Of a DNA stretch of 64,000 bases, positions 1-13,300 are shown piece after piece (positions within the stretch are counted from its first letter, which is position 1; each line of letters starts with the position of its first letter). Under the pieces are notes generated by a model. It was given only the letters and a program-made list of their open reading frames with translations, searched no databases and had not been told where the DNA came from. A program made the position numbers and the translations under genes. This stretch comes from Elmis aenea (taxonomy: Eukaryota; Arthropoda; Insecta; Coleoptera; Elmidae), in the NCBI GenBank assembly GCA_947652605.1, contig OX393576.1, positions 15,464,575 through 15,528,574 on the forward strand, read 5' to 3'.

Positions 1-1161
1 TTATTTAAAAATTAGAAAGTGTGAGACAAACAAACCATACTGACTGGATATTATGTGAAAGGGACCAATTTGCGATCACATGAATTGTTATTTAGTTATG
101 ATTTCATTGTCTTGAGATACTCGAAGAATGTGCAATGTATGCAGGTAAATTAATAAAAACGTGATATAACTTAGTTTTATGGAAAATGCGAAATGGATAA
201 TATATAAATGATTAGCACAAATAACAACTGCGAATAAAGTATTTCAGAAACTTAACGCCACTGCTTCTTGAATTTATTTCAAAACGGTGTGGTTACATTT
301 ATTACACGCGTAAATATCTAGTCTTGGAATGTTTTGTTAGTTAATCCATTGGTGTAAATTGTAACTAGTGAGATACCCATGTTAGGTAAATGTTGGGCGG
401 GTCTGCACTCCAAAGTGAACTGTTAATAGAGAAAGCCTGAGAATCTGTGAGCTGCCTTCCTCAAACTCACTGCATTCATTAATCCAAACCGTTATTAGCA
501 TTCAAAAATGTTCATATTTTGCGTGGGTAAAAATTTGTTACAATTATTCTTTTAGTGTTATTTAGCTTATCATCTGGGTTATTTTACATTCGTGTTTGAT
601 GAAACTTTATTGTTAACTTGATTATTTTACGTTAGGTTTTCTTGCATAATCGCTCATGCTGTGTGGTATTTTAATTAATAACTAGATACAAGATTCAGTG
701 ATTACCAAATGCATATATTTTAATTGCTCAACCGGTACATATAATATTTCTGTTAATAAATTTGTTATTTAAATAAGGATCGATTCTAATCAAGTTCATA
801 ATTCATTAATGACCATTCGCTCATCAAGAAGTGAACTTAAATGACCTTTGTCGAATGCAGATACATCTTTACTTTAATTAGATTAAGACTGAAGGATGAA
901 AGTCAGGAAACCACTTACTTTTTAGGAAGATTTTATCTATGTAATAAAAGATAAACAATAATTACTAGGTAGAGATACATTTTTACCTTATTTGTGATTA
1001 TTTACGGTTGTGTTTTGTTTTATTTGTGTCCAATTTTGATCATATCGTCGAGTAAAAAGTAGTACTTGTAAAAACAAACCATAAAAATTAAATAAAAATT
1101 TATATATATTATTATTTGTCTATGGTTTGCCCCCCTGGAAAATTTTCTGCGGACGTCCATG
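1..1161. other. AT-rich intergenic DNA, nothing recognised
   Basis: No open reading frame of family-like composition, no splice-bounded exon and no clear inverted repeat was seen. The stretch is low-GC unique-looking sequence. Confidence 0.5.
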
Positions 1162-1565
1162 TACAGGGTGTTTCTTAAGTATTGCAAAAAAACGGGAGGT
1201 GATTCCTTATCGAAAATCAAGGTGGGTCTTTTATATATTTTTTTCCCTTAGACGTCTCCTTTCGGAGTTACACCATAAAAAAAGCAAAGGGGTCGCACTT
1301 TTCAGCCCTCTGTGAAGGTGGGAGATTATTGAAAATATTACTATGGGAAACCTTTTAATAAGTATAAAACATCTATCCAATATCATTCTCCTACATTTAT
1401 CCAAATTTGAGAAATAAAATAAAAACCTAATTTTACCGCTCTCCCTTAGGGGGGTGTAACTCCGAAAAGAGACATCGAAGGAAAAAAATTATACAAAAGA
1501 CCCCCTTGATTTTCGATAAGGAATCACCTCCCTATTTTTTTGCAATACTTAAGAAACACCCTGTA
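1162..1565. mobile_element. Fold-back MITE with TACAGGGTG ends
   Basis: The two ends are inverted copies of each other for about 115 bases (TACAGGGTGTTTCTTAAG at the left, its complement at the right, with mismatches further in). The outermost bases are TA on both sides, which would fit a TA target duplication as in Tc1/mariner-like elements, but this is inference. There is no coding capacity. Confidence 0.7.
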
Positions 1566-1784
1566 TAATTTCAAATTTCAATAAAATTTGTTAATGCCCG
1601 CTATTGGAATAAATGAGTAACTTATTTGTATGCTATAATTTTCCTTGTAGACAATATGCAAGATATCAAATTATAGCAAATAAACAACTGACTGCTAAGT
1701 TGAACAATGTGTAAAATGGTATTTACTCCTTGCTTAATTATTTTAAAGACGTTTTGGCATGATTATTTCTTGACTAGTTTTAAC

Positions 1785-2067
1785 CAGGGCTGCGGAGTCG
1801 GTAAAAAAAAAGTCGACTCCGACTCCGACTCCTATTAATTTAAGTAGCTCGACTCCGACAAAATTAAATACTAAGACATTTTATGGTGTGTGTAATATAA
1901 AAAAAATAAATAAATATAAAGAAATTTCTTAAAATTTGAGTTTAAATTTTGCAGCAAAGGACAATCTCGCAATTTTTTGTTGTACTCGGAGTCGGTACAT
2001 TTTTGCCGACTCCGACTCCTCTGACCAGAAATTCCTTCTAAACTCCGACTCCGACTCCACAGCCCTG
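1785..2067. mobile_element. hAT-type MITE, CAGGGCTG/GGAGTCGG family, copy 1
   Basis: The ends read CAGGGCTGCGGAGTCGG and, inverted, CAGGGCTGTGGAGTCGG. Both flanks carry the perfect 8-bp duplication gttttaac (1777-1784 and 2068-2075), the hAT hallmark. Subterminal GACTCC/GGAGTC repeats are dense. A second copy in the opposite internal orientation lies at 46771-47049. Non-coding. Confidence 0.9.
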
Positions 2068-2075
2068 GTTTTAAC

Positions 2076-5000
2076 TTAAAAAAATGTTTGATTGCAGCAT
2101 TGTGTAGACTTCATTTGTTTATTGTATTATTTAATAATATGAAACTTTTAGTTCTACAGTTAAAATAAGTGCTTCCATGATTATGACAATTAAAATGAAT
2201 AATTAATCAGTATTTAAAAGTGTATTCCCAAGGGAACATTATTTACTGTTTTATATCATGTATGTGTGTGTGTTCGTTTTTGTTCATGTAGTTATACAGA
2301 AGTAAAAGTGGTGAGAACATCAGACTAGCGTTTGCTATTAAATAAGAAATAAATGTGCCAAGCCCTGAGAACTACATTAATTAATAGATAGCCAATTTGC
2401 ACGATTAAATTTAATGTTTGGCAACAGGTGTTTGGTAATGAGGGAGTATTTCAACTTTTTGACAGATTTGATTAATTTTATAATAAATGCGGTTTTTTGA
2501 TATCCAGTTTTATACTTAGTGGCTTAAGTTTTTAAACGTTATATAAACATTGAAAATCAGTTACATAATTAGATGTTAATCACGTGTGTCCACAAATATC
2601 GACTAAAAAACGTACTGGTGATAATTTTTTTGCTATTACTTCCGGTGCACTGACACTCACTAAGTTGGTTTTTTAAATTTACTTTACTAATTTAAGTTAC
2701 ACATTATTGTGATATGTAAAATGATTTATTTGTATTTGACCACACTAAGGACAAATAGCACAAGTGTTTGAATTATGGAAGCATTTGCTAAAATTTAAAC
2801 ATTTTTAAATAGTTTTTCCACTTAACAATTTTTAATAGACATGTGTATTTATCGACATAACTTTTATTTGGGGTCTCCATAATGAGTTTATGAAGCTTAA
2901 TTGCCATTGTTTCATTTGTTTCCGTAAAAGTTTAAAAACCATAGTAGTTTTCGTTTTTCTACTACTAAATTTTATTGGCTTTTAATTCGAAAAGAGAGGT
3001 AACATTGGAGATAATAAGTAATGTGCATGGCATTGCATGTTTTTATTGATTTAAATATAATAATTGGTAATGTTCGTCCTACTTTGAGAGCTTGCCCCCT
3101 CGTATCCACGATTAGCCAAGGAGCAATTTAAAACAATCGAATATTCTGTAAACTATATCTACTTAAAAATTAGACAGTACAATGGTCATTATTATTTAAT
3201 AATAATAAACGATATCTTATTCCCGCAAGACGTAAAGTAAATATTTCTCATAGCAAACGTAATTTTGTCAAAAACCAAATAAAACTGATCATTGAACATA
3301 ACGTTGCGCAAGTAATAATACAAACAGAACTGAACTTTAACTTTACGATTCGAAATAATTACACTACAAGTCCTAAATTGTGTTTACCGTGCAGTTAATC
3401 AATCAAAATAACAATTATAATGAAAATGAAGTATAATTTTCAAAACAGAATAGTTCAAATTGCCCTTAGGGTTCGATCCATTCGTTACAACACATTTCCC
3501 TTGAATTAGCTCAACTGTGAAGTCATAATAAATTATATGAAATGAAAATTACCATCTATTTGCGTCCGGTTCAGCTACTCGGGGGGAATTTAACGTGAAT
3601 TTAAAATTTTAATGTCTTGAATAATTAGTGTTTCTGGACACCGTAAGGTACAAGGGGACCAGATTATGAAGAAGAATATTCTATGAAAACTTACTTACAT
3701 TTTTCTTAAACAAAAAAATCATGAAATGCACGCAAAAACGAGATTTAAAATAAAAACTGATTCAAAAAAATTATAATTTAATAGAATATTGACAGCATGG
3801 GTTCTTCTATATTCCAATAAAAATGTATCAGGTCATGAATGTAGTGTACCGTTAAAGCAACAGCGTACGATTTAGTGCCAAATGATTACAAAAAATTAAA
3901 TATACCGGTTCGTTAAAATAAGATATGGTCTCGCTTTGAGTAGAAAGCGCCACCTTGCTGGTAATATGGTGTTTTAAACAATGAATTGAGAAAAAATTGC
4001 CAATATTTGCGTAGTGTAATAAAATGCAGTAATCCAAAATTCAACATCATTCTTAGATTCTTACACATTAACAAAATTGCGTATGTTTCAGTTGATAATA
4101 AAAGATAAATAGTGGTCATGCATACCTACTCATAGTTGACATTGTTTCGTTTTTGTTTAAATGCGAATAACAATCGCAGTACACAATTTTTAACATTCCA
4201 TTCAACTATTTTCGATGGACTTTAGTATGTGCAAGATCTTACAATGAATAGGAAACTTTGTAGCATAACTTTATATTTTTGAAAGTTTGATATGGTCTGC
4301 CTTTCAACCATTTTTTACTAGTAACATTATTACGGTAATTATTTTCTTACACTCTTCATATTTTAAAGGGTTTTTGCGATGTTTCGGATTCCTAATAATC
4401 ACGAAGAAAATTTAAGTCACATTTTTAATCCTAGAGATACCTACAGGTTATTTTAATAGCATAAGTTGAAAATTTTAACACATGATTTAAGGTCTACGCG
4501 ATCAACATGTTTTTGTGACCATCATACAATAGTATATTACATAACAAAGTTGTTGTAAAAAGCATATTACGCACGAGTGCGTAATTGCTTTACAACTCGT
4601 GTTATGTAGCTTACTTTTTCTACGATCACATAATACATACTATTTTAACGGTTTTTTGATTAATATACACATGTAATTACGTTGTCTTGTCAATTTTGAC
4701 GTAAGCGTACTTTGACGTTTCTAGGCAAGTGTGCGTTTTGCTTACCGTGCGTTATAACTCACAATCAGTTACTATGCATGCAGGCAGTGTTTGACGTAAG
4801 TCTACTTGATCATTTCTTTAAAAAAACTATGTTTTTTTGCTTATTCTATGAAATAACTAGTTATTTCATGAAATCCCTATGACAAACAGTATAAATAAAT
4901 TTTTATTCCATACTTTATCTAGTTATTCCATAGAATACCGGCTACGATCTGTCTGAAAGTGTGTAATGGCATATTTTTCGCATAAAAAATACCTAATATA

Positions 5001-5422
5001 ATTCTGTTTACATTAGTAAAGTTGGGTTAACTTAATACGTTTGTTATCTTAAAAATAAAAACGCTTTAACCTGACCCTCGTCCATTTGGTCAATAGTAAA
5101 AATTCAAATTAAAGCTTGATTTAAACTTTTTTTAAAGTAATCATGAAAGTGAAGGTAATAGGTTTGTTTTCAATTATAAAAAAGCTGTTGGCAACCTAAC
5201 CTTACCCTCATTTGGTATTTTGTTAGCCTAGCACTACATATCAATGTAGTCAACTTTAAACAATGTACCGAAACCTATCCAGTTTCTTAAGTTATTATCT
5301 TCGACATGTATCTATTTATTTCATACTTTATTTTGTAAAATTGGTTAAAGTATCAAATATTCTATACTTTAACTACCCAGATCCAGTATTTCATGAAATA
5401 CCGACGCTTTAACGGTAACATG
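2076..5422. other. Intergenic DNA without recognised genes
   Basis: AT-rich sequence with only short, low-complexity reading frames. Apart from the hairpin at 4539-4607, no repeat structure or coding signature was recognised. Confidence 0.45.
4539..4607. repeat. Short imperfect palindrome (hairpin)
   Basis: An inner hairpin at 4552-4596 pairs GTTGTAAAAAGCATATTACGCA with its near complement around a CGAG loop. The outer ACATAAC/GTTATGT also pair. It may be a very small MITE or a relic; no target duplication was found. Confidence 0.5.
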
Positions 5423-6033
5423 TACAGGGTGGTCCAAACTCGATGGGATTACATGGGTATCTCGCTTAATAGTCAAGATAGAGAAACGGTTAAATTGCCA
5501 AAAATGTGCAGTTTTTAAGAAAACCTCAGAACCGTTTTCAAAAATATTCCATCATTTCCGGTTTTTGAGTTATTAAAGAAAAACTCTTTTTTGTTATATA
5601 AATAATGTGTCATATCTCCCTTATTGTTTTAAATATCGAAAAAGTTTATAAAGATTATTTTTAGATATTTTTATGTAGATTTTGATGGTACTAAAAAAAA
5701 TTGTTTACACTCGCCGTTAAGAAGTTATGACACAAACTCACCTTTTCTATAGTTGGCTATGGACCTATTTAAATTCCTTATTTTTCCCCCTTTCCAAATA
5801 TATAAGGGTTGATCTATTTATTTTTAATAATATGCAAGTTACAAAAGTTTTTTTTTAATTTTTTAAAGATGAGAAACAAAATGTAGGCTGTGAAAACAAA
5901 AAAAACAAGAAAAATCGGAACTGTTCTGAGTTTGTCTCAAAAACCTGCACATTTTTGGTAATTTAACCGTTTCTCTATCTTGGCTATTAAGCGAAATACC
6001 CACGTAATCCCATCGAATTTGGACCACCCTGTA
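5423..6033. mobile_element. Fold-back MITE, TACAGGGTGGTCC family, copy 1
   Basis: Left end TACAGGGTGGTCCAAACTCG and right end CGAATTTGGACCACCCTGTA are inverted. The complementarity continues for most of both arms (for example the gagaaacggttaaatt block). It is the shortest of three copies here; the others are at 42171-43200 and 47114-48319. Non-coding. Confidence 0.85.
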
Positions 6034-7965
6034 CATCATAATTTACATTTGCGAATATACAATGTCCGTGTGTACAAGCAGTTTTGTTGTATTTCTGCAA
6101 AACTAACACACTCCCACTAAAAAATTCAAAAATTGACTAAGTAAAGAATCAAACTGAATGACTTTTAACTGCATTTTGTGTGTACTTGCGTTGCTTTCGA
6201 AAATCTGTTTCAAATCCGTGTAGTCCCCACAACAGCCACTCAAAAACGAAAATTAGTAATTACATAACTGACAGCACATTAGAACGACTGACGAAAATTA
6301 TTTTACGATAATCGAACGCAGTATCGTGAAAGATATGAACGTGAGAACGCAAAGGTAACCCAAGTATGACACCCCTTATAGACAGTTGTGCGTTGCGCCC
6401 CTAAAATGAAGAACAAACTATAACTGACAACTGGAACGTTCCTGAAGTCCAACAACTAGTAACAATTTTAAACGTAGTTTCAGTTAAAAGCTTTGTTAGA
6501 CAAAACATTGTAAAAAGCAATATTTAACTTGAAAACGGACGGTTGAGTTCTAAAGTTTACGTTAAGTTAACACTTGTTGATATCAGCGTCCCGATTATGT
6601 TAAAAATAGATTTTAGTTCCATGAGAACGACGTAGCGAAACACCCACCTGTTACTTCTTGAGCTAAGCATAAAGTCAAGATTATTAAAGATGCTATAATC
6701 CAAAAATAATCCTTTCTAGTGTTAGTAATCCACATTTTAGTGTAACTTCCCTCATGGGGCACACATTAACACTTCCAGTACACTTTCACACATAAAATAC
6801 GGTACACACACTAAGTATAAACCATGTTTATGCAAAATTTAGTGTCTCTTTAAAAGTTTTATTTGAAAAAAATCACATTTGAAGCGAACAGTTACCGCAC
6901 ACGCATACACAACCGAACGTGGTACTCTCGTGTCTGAGAGGGGCGCTTTGTTTGAGACGCTAAAACATGGCAGCCAAATATTTTGTGTATTCATACGCGC
7001 AAGCGCTCACTTAAAATTGAGATTAAAAAGAGTTTTTTGGTGTTATTACATGGTAAAATTCCCTCGATTTAACAAATATTGATAACCGTGATTATTTTCG
7101 GAGCTCCTGTTGTTCTAAAACAGTTTAAAAAGTTACTTTTAGGCCGTGAGAAAATAGCGGGAACTACTTTTTGATCCAATGTTTAGGAATTTCCTCCCGT
7201 TTCGTCATTGTTTGCATTAGCCAATGAGCTGTGTTCTTTCTACTTTACTCAGCACTAGTTATTTCAGTTTTTATGTACTCTGTTAAGTACAAGACGTAGA
7301 GTACGTAGGACATTAAATAAGTTACAATTAATATTACCAAACATGTAAATAAAGGATCGGTAGACTTTACTATTTAATACCAATACTTTTTATACCACAA
7401 AAAATTAATTATTTACCAGCGAAAACGGCTGCCTACGTAACAGGCGTTCAGTGACTTCAACAGTAAATCAAACAACGAACCCTCTAAATAAATATTTTTT
7501 TAATTTAAAGTGCTTCATTCATTAATATTAAATGTTTATAGTACAAATTATGTACGTAATTTTTAAATAAAACCCGTTTTCTAGTGTCACAAAACGTATT
7601 TTGACAGTTTCTTATGAAATCTACTCCTACAGTAATAACTAATCTTTTAAGTAGGTATCATCATTTTAGTATAACAAAAATAATATTGCTTTAACTCAAA
7701 CAAAATTGCATTTAATTCGAAACGCCATGATGAACATGAAATGTTTTTCTACATTAAAATAAATTTTTGGTTGATTTTAATGATTTTTGCTGCATTTATT
7801 TTTTAAAGCTTCTGTAAAACTGAAATTTTTATGAAATATATTTATTTATAGCATAAATAATATGATTTGTCTTAAATATTTATTTATTAAATCTCAATTT
7901 TTTTTTTATCTCTTAACATCAATTTAAACAATAATATTCTTTCACACTGTAAAGACACGTTAACA
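6034..7965. other. Intergenic DNA without recognised genes
   Basis: The one longer plus-strand open frame (6879-7082) has no recognisable family and no supporting splice or start context. No repeat ends were identified. Confidence 0.4.
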
Positions 7966-8171
7966 CAGTGGTTTCCAACCTGTGAGGCGCGCCCCCCTAG
8001 GCCCTAGGGGGGTGCGAGACTATTGCAAGGAGGGCGCGCAGCTGTTACCAAAATATCATTTTTGAATACCTACAAACAAACAAAAAGAATTTTTTTTTTA
8101 ATAGTCGCGGGCCGGATGAAAACCCTTCGCGGGCCGAATTCGGCCCGCAAGCCGCAGTTTGGGGACCCCTG
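7966..8171. mobile_element. hAT-type MITE (degraded target duplication)
   Basis: The ends are CAGTGGTTTCCAACCTG and, inverted, CAGGGGTCCCCAAACTG, a common hAT terminus type. It is GC-rich against its surroundings, with ggggggtgcgag and cgcgggccgg tracts. Flanking octamers cgttaaca and agttagaa agree at five of eight positions, so the insertion looks old. Confidence 0.7.
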
Positions 8172-9392
8172 AGTTAGAAAATCGACCACAAACACACCCT
8201 ACGAAAGAATACTGCCATTACCTTACATGTTAAAAACGAGCTCTGCTGTTTTTCTGTTTTTAGAGATGTGCTGTGACACACATGCATTGCTCGAACGTTT
8301 TGACTTAGGGTTTCGTCACTTATCACAATTGAGTCCAAAAATGCATCTCCTTACTCATATCGTTACGGCAAGAAAAAAGTTGATTTTTATAGTTTCTTCA
8401 ACACTTGCAGTAATTTTAAATATCTGAAATATTTAAAAAATTTCACAAACCCATGACTCCTTTTTTTCCAAAATCAAACTTGTTGTGCTGATTTGCTAAA
8501 TTTGTAGCTCATTTTCGCCACAATTCTGCAATTGCCGAAACATCGAGAAAATTAAGAAATTTTTAACGCGGGTAAATACGCAAAAACAAATTACACAATG
8601 TAACAGCCGCGAAAACCTGAAAAGAAACAATATTCATACTAAATCAATGTAAAAACATTTAAACCACTTTGTATGAATACTGTTACAATTTGCGTATTTC
8701 GTTTCATTTTAAATTATTTTCATGGATTGTTTTAATTATACTATATTAATTAACGTCCTGTTTGCGGAAGTATTTAAAATGATCTGTGGTTAACATAATT
8801 TAGATAAATGATAACAATAAACAAGATTTAAAAAAATAAATTTAACAATGCGGTTGTTTTAAAGATAATTTTATACAGATTAGGTACACTTCTGCAACCA
8901 AACGTAGCTTTTTGAATGAAATATTTTAATTAATTATTATACCTATTGTAACGTTGAATACTTAACAGTTAAGTAAAGAGTCGATTATCCGAGGTGATGT
9001 GGATCAAACGAACTCCAAATAATCAAAAACTCGGATTACATTAGTTTGATTATGTACTAAGCTACTAAGTATCTATTTTCAGGTTAAACCTACTTATTAA
9101 ATATCGTTACTTTTAAATTATACAATAAAACACTTTTAATTTCGTTTAAAACTATTTTATTACAAAACATTGATGACAAAGTAAACAGGGTGACAAATTA
9201 TCTATCGCGTTATATGAGTACCTAACTTTATTATTAAAAAAGTTAAAGATTCCTATAAGTTCGCAAAGTTGAACAAAATTTCAAAAGAATTTGAATGACG
9301 TTGATAAAATTAAGCAGTGTTTTGAGGAAATTGTAAAATAAACTAAATTTTAAAGACAAATTATGCATGATTGTAATTCAGTCTATGTAGAC
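8172..9392. other. Intergenic DNA, nothing recognised
   Basis: AT-rich sequence with no exon-like segment and no recognisable transposon ends. Confidence 0.4.
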
Positions 9393-10213
9393 TAGGGTTT
9401 CTTTCCCGGGATCCCGGTCCATTTTAAGCTATTTTATATTTCCCGGGAAATGCTTTTTGTCCCGGGAATTCCCGGGATTTTAAAAAAGTGTTGCTTTCGT
9501 TTATTTTGTGCTAAGATCTTTGTAATACTATCATAACTTAACAGAATTTTATGCTTAAAATGTCTTTACTAACAGTAAATTATGGAAAAACTTCAAAATA
9601 ATTTTTCTCTTTTAGTATGGCGCAAAGAAGCCCGGTCTCCATTACAAAGTTAATATCTTCAAAATACTTTTACAGTTTTATTTTTGTGTACCCTGATAAT
9701 TCAAAGCAAAATAGCTTATAAATAAAATTTTATTGATAATAACGATGTTTCTTTGCTGCTAGATGCTCTTAAGACAATTTCACCTACATCAATAGAGATT
9801 GAGAGAGCATTTTATGCAGCAGGACTTTTTGTTAATAAATTAAGAAAAAGACTAATTTACTAAAGCACAGATCACCTGTGTTTTCTTAAATCACATTACA
9901 AAAATTCATTGTAAAAATTATATTATTGTATTCATAAATATCAAATAGCAATAGAAAGGTTATAATTCCCAAATGTATGTTTCTCTCACCAATGTTGTTA
10001 AATTATTTGTAATAATCATGGAGCAAAATGTATTACATATATGACTTGGAGTTGTTTTTAAGTAATAAACCGCTCCCTTAATTTTTTGGGTTATTTATTT
10101 AAAAATATTGACATAATTTATTACATCCCGGGATCCCGGGAAATCCCGGGACAAAGGCCGATTTCTTCCCGGAATCCCGGGACAAGCAAAATGGTCAAAT
10201 ATGAGAAACCCTA
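9393..10213 (+). mobile_element. hAT element remnant with transposase C-terminal relic
   Basis: The inverted ends TAGGGTTTC and GAAACCCTA are followed inward by repeated CCCGGGATCCCGG motifs. The flanks carry a perfect 8-bp duplication atgtagac (9385-9392 and 10214-10221). Inside, about 9771-9863 (+) translates to a segment containing TSIEIERAFYAAGLFVNKLR and a stop. It resembles the hAT transposase C-terminal dimerisation domain. The rest of a transposase is missing or decayed, so this copy is not autonomous. It ends about 120 bases before the start codon of the ODAD3-like gene. Confidence 0.85.
9771..9863 (+). pseudogene. hAT transposase dimerisation-domain relic
   Basis: A 30-codon open stretch ends in TAA. 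Its pattern, with SxExERAF, an AAG turn and F..KLR, matches the conserved hATC segment near the C-terminus of hAT transposases. No upstream DDE-type catalytic region was found in the element, so this is a fragment. Confidence 0.65.
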
Positions 10214-10334
10214 ATGTAGACTAATTTAATGTTTGATCAATACCACGAACAGGTAAAATAAATCGAAGTTGGTTGGATACGGTACTCTAAAAGCGATTGT
10301 AAAACTGATAATTTCATGTTAATTAACATTAACA

Positions 10335-13300
10335 ATGAACAATAAACCGAAGCTTCTACAAGAAGTAAACTTATTAGAGGTTAATAAACAAATTCTCGAA
10401 ATAAAGAAAAAAATTCAGCTCTCAGGTAAAAACTTTATTGTTTTACTAGTGTTTAACCTAGCATATTCATATTCAGCATAAATTCTATCAATAAAGGTAA
10501 AGTAAGTGGCTAATATTATTAACATTTGATGGACTGCACAAAATATATTTGTTTAATATTATAGTTGTCTCAAATTCTAGGCTCAACATGGAGACTTTGC
10601 TTATTTTAAGGGCTATAAGCAGTGGTGAGCTATGAAATTTTTAACAAAGGGCTCGCTCATAGTTAAATAAAAACAAAAAAAATAATTTTAATTATGTTGA
10701 AAAAAAAATTAATTTGAAATTCAAACGTGAGTATTCGAGTGATTGTACATAAATCAAAAAATGCGCGACGGTTCATTCTAAACTTAATCGTCATTGCTTG
10801 ATAGACATGACTTCGTCGCTTTACAAATGTATGTACTTAATGAAAATGATTTTAAGATATTACATTTTCTTCTTGAGAAAATAGTTAACAAGAAGAAAAA
10901 AGGGCTCGCAAATTAAGGAATAATTTAACAAAGGGCTCGCAAATTAAGGAATAATTTAACAAAGGGCTCGCACGAACCCCCTACAGCTCACCACTGGCTA
11001 TAAGGTATGTTAAATTGGGACTTGGTTGTGAAATTTGATGCTAAAGAAATGTAGCATGGCCCTCTAGTTCAGGTTATTAGTAAAAAAAAATAATGTTTTG
11101 CTCTATTTTAAGAGATAATTTAAACATAAATACACTTTTTTGAAGCTACTTTCTCCTCTTTTTTTACACGCTACTCCAAATAGATTTTCCTCCAAACGTT
11201 TCGTCTACTTTAAACTATCATCAGTTTTATTATAATCGATCTTATAAGTGACATATTAAAATTTCAAAAAAGTTTTTTTAATACTTTTAATGTCTGAAAA
11301 TAAAGTTAAGAAAACAAGAAGTTTCAATAAATTTTTTCAGTTTTTTCCATTAACTTTTGATTTAAGAAGGCAATGGTGCTTTTCTGTTCAGATTTAAATA
11401 CAGCACCTAAGTTTATAACTTTGTCCCAATTTAAACCAACTTCGTAGCTTTCAAGATAAGCAAAATTCCCATGTATACCATAATTTTTGGTACACCCTGT
11501 ATATACACAAATATATTTTTTATTTTATGAATTAAAGCTTCAGCAGTTTGTGATTTTTACTTTAGAGGGCCAGCGAAAAGCATTATTTGAAGAATTGGAA
11601 GCTCAGCGCCAGTTAAATTCACAGGAAATTTCAAAGCTAAAAAGTGAAATTTCTCGGCTAATAATTACATTACGCGACAGCCGTAGTACTTCAGCCAAAT
11701 GTAGGGTTCGAGCGAAAAGTGCCAAAATTGAATCTGTTATTGGACCAATCGATGAAAAATCTTGCACAGAAACTGCAGAGCTGTTAAGTCTCCAGATTAT
11801 TGATAAAACGAAACGACTAGATTTATTACGTTATCGTATAAAGCAGGTAAAACAGTAGTGGTACACTATCCATGCATTGAAAGTGGACAAAAAAAGCACA
11901 GGGGCCCTAGTGAATTAGGGGACCTACTTCACCGGGGTCCACAAACATAAACATACGAGTAGAGGCCGCCCTTACTACTCTAGGGTCTATACATAGACGC
12001 AACATGTAATGAAAATATTTTTCTCATTGAGCTCTAGAATAATAAGGACTAGTTAGTAAAATATTATAACGCAAGTAACACGCAAAAAGTAACATTTTTT
12101 CGTAAATGTATTACTTATAATATATTTTTTATTGTTTGTTAAATTAAATTTTATAAATAATATCGTATTGAAATATTAATTTTCATGATGTTGATGGTTG
12201 TAAAATATTGAAAAAATCGTAAATAAAATACATATTTATGTTATTAATATGATTTTGAATGACTTTTTAAATTTTTAGAAAAAAACATATTTAGCCAAGT
12301 TAGCTAGTGAACATCAAATACTACTTTCCGGTAAAATACAAAAGGAAGTTACTGAAAAAGTCGAAAATCCTGTGCGTAAGGTAAACAAACAACAATTGAT
12401 TAAGTACACATTTAAAAACGTAAATGCACGTTCAAATTAAATATTGTTGTTTTAGTCAACAACTGAATTACAAAATAGTATTCATGCAGTTCAAGTACAA
12501 TGGCGAGAAGCTTTACACATATTAAACCGTTATCAAGATATTAAAAAGTCGTTACAAAATGATGCTGCACGATATGAATTTAACATTAAATATGCAGAGG
12601 ATCACTTAAAAGTACAACAAACGGATATAGACTATCTTAGAAGTGTAAGGTTTGCAAAATTTACGGTCTATTAGATTACACTGGAAAGAAACATTTTAGA
12701 TAACAGAGGAAGCAACACACTTGAAAGGCACTGCCAGAGCAGCTTTACTGCATGAAGAAAAAGCTGCGCTTCATTCTGCAGCGACAAGAGATCGCCAGGC
12801 AGCTGAAGGAAAACGTTTGGTTGAAGAAGGTAGACAAGAGCTTGAAAAGTTAGAAAAAAGGATTTTTTACAGCGGCAAAACTGCCATGAGGCCAGAAGCA
12901 GACACCGGCGATGAAATACCACTCCCTGTGATTCCTGAAAGTTCAGATACGTCACCTCATCCAGCAGAAACGATGTTAGAAGCTTTTGAAAAGTTAAAAG
13001 AAGCAACAGGTATACAAAATTCAACTGAACAAGTAACATTATAAATCAATGTTTACCACAACTTATAGGGGCGACTAGTACAGACGAAGTACTCAATCGG
13101 TTTCGTTCTCAAAAAGAAACCAACGAACGTTTAGCTCATTTAAGAGCAACATCCGAAACTGAAAAACGACAATTAGAGAAAAGACAAGAATCTCTGACTA
13201 TGGAACTGGAAAAACACAAATACGCGGAAGCTAAAGATTCTGAACTGTGAGAAAATGTTTCTAGCTCCTTCTTATATTCGATTTTTGGGCTGACAAATTT

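Noticed and set aside
3460..3480. GGGTTCGATCC resembling a tRNA B box
   Set aside because: No A box or cloverleaf stems can be built around it.
6879..7082. 67-codon open frame on the plus strand
   Set aside because: No family resemblance, no splice partners; length is within chance for this composition.
11460..11515. Isolated CACCCTGTATA-type transposon end in ODAD3 intron 1
   Set aside because: No matching left end was found nearby, so no element could be delimited. The same holds for single ends near 22512, 33329, 41058 and 44026.
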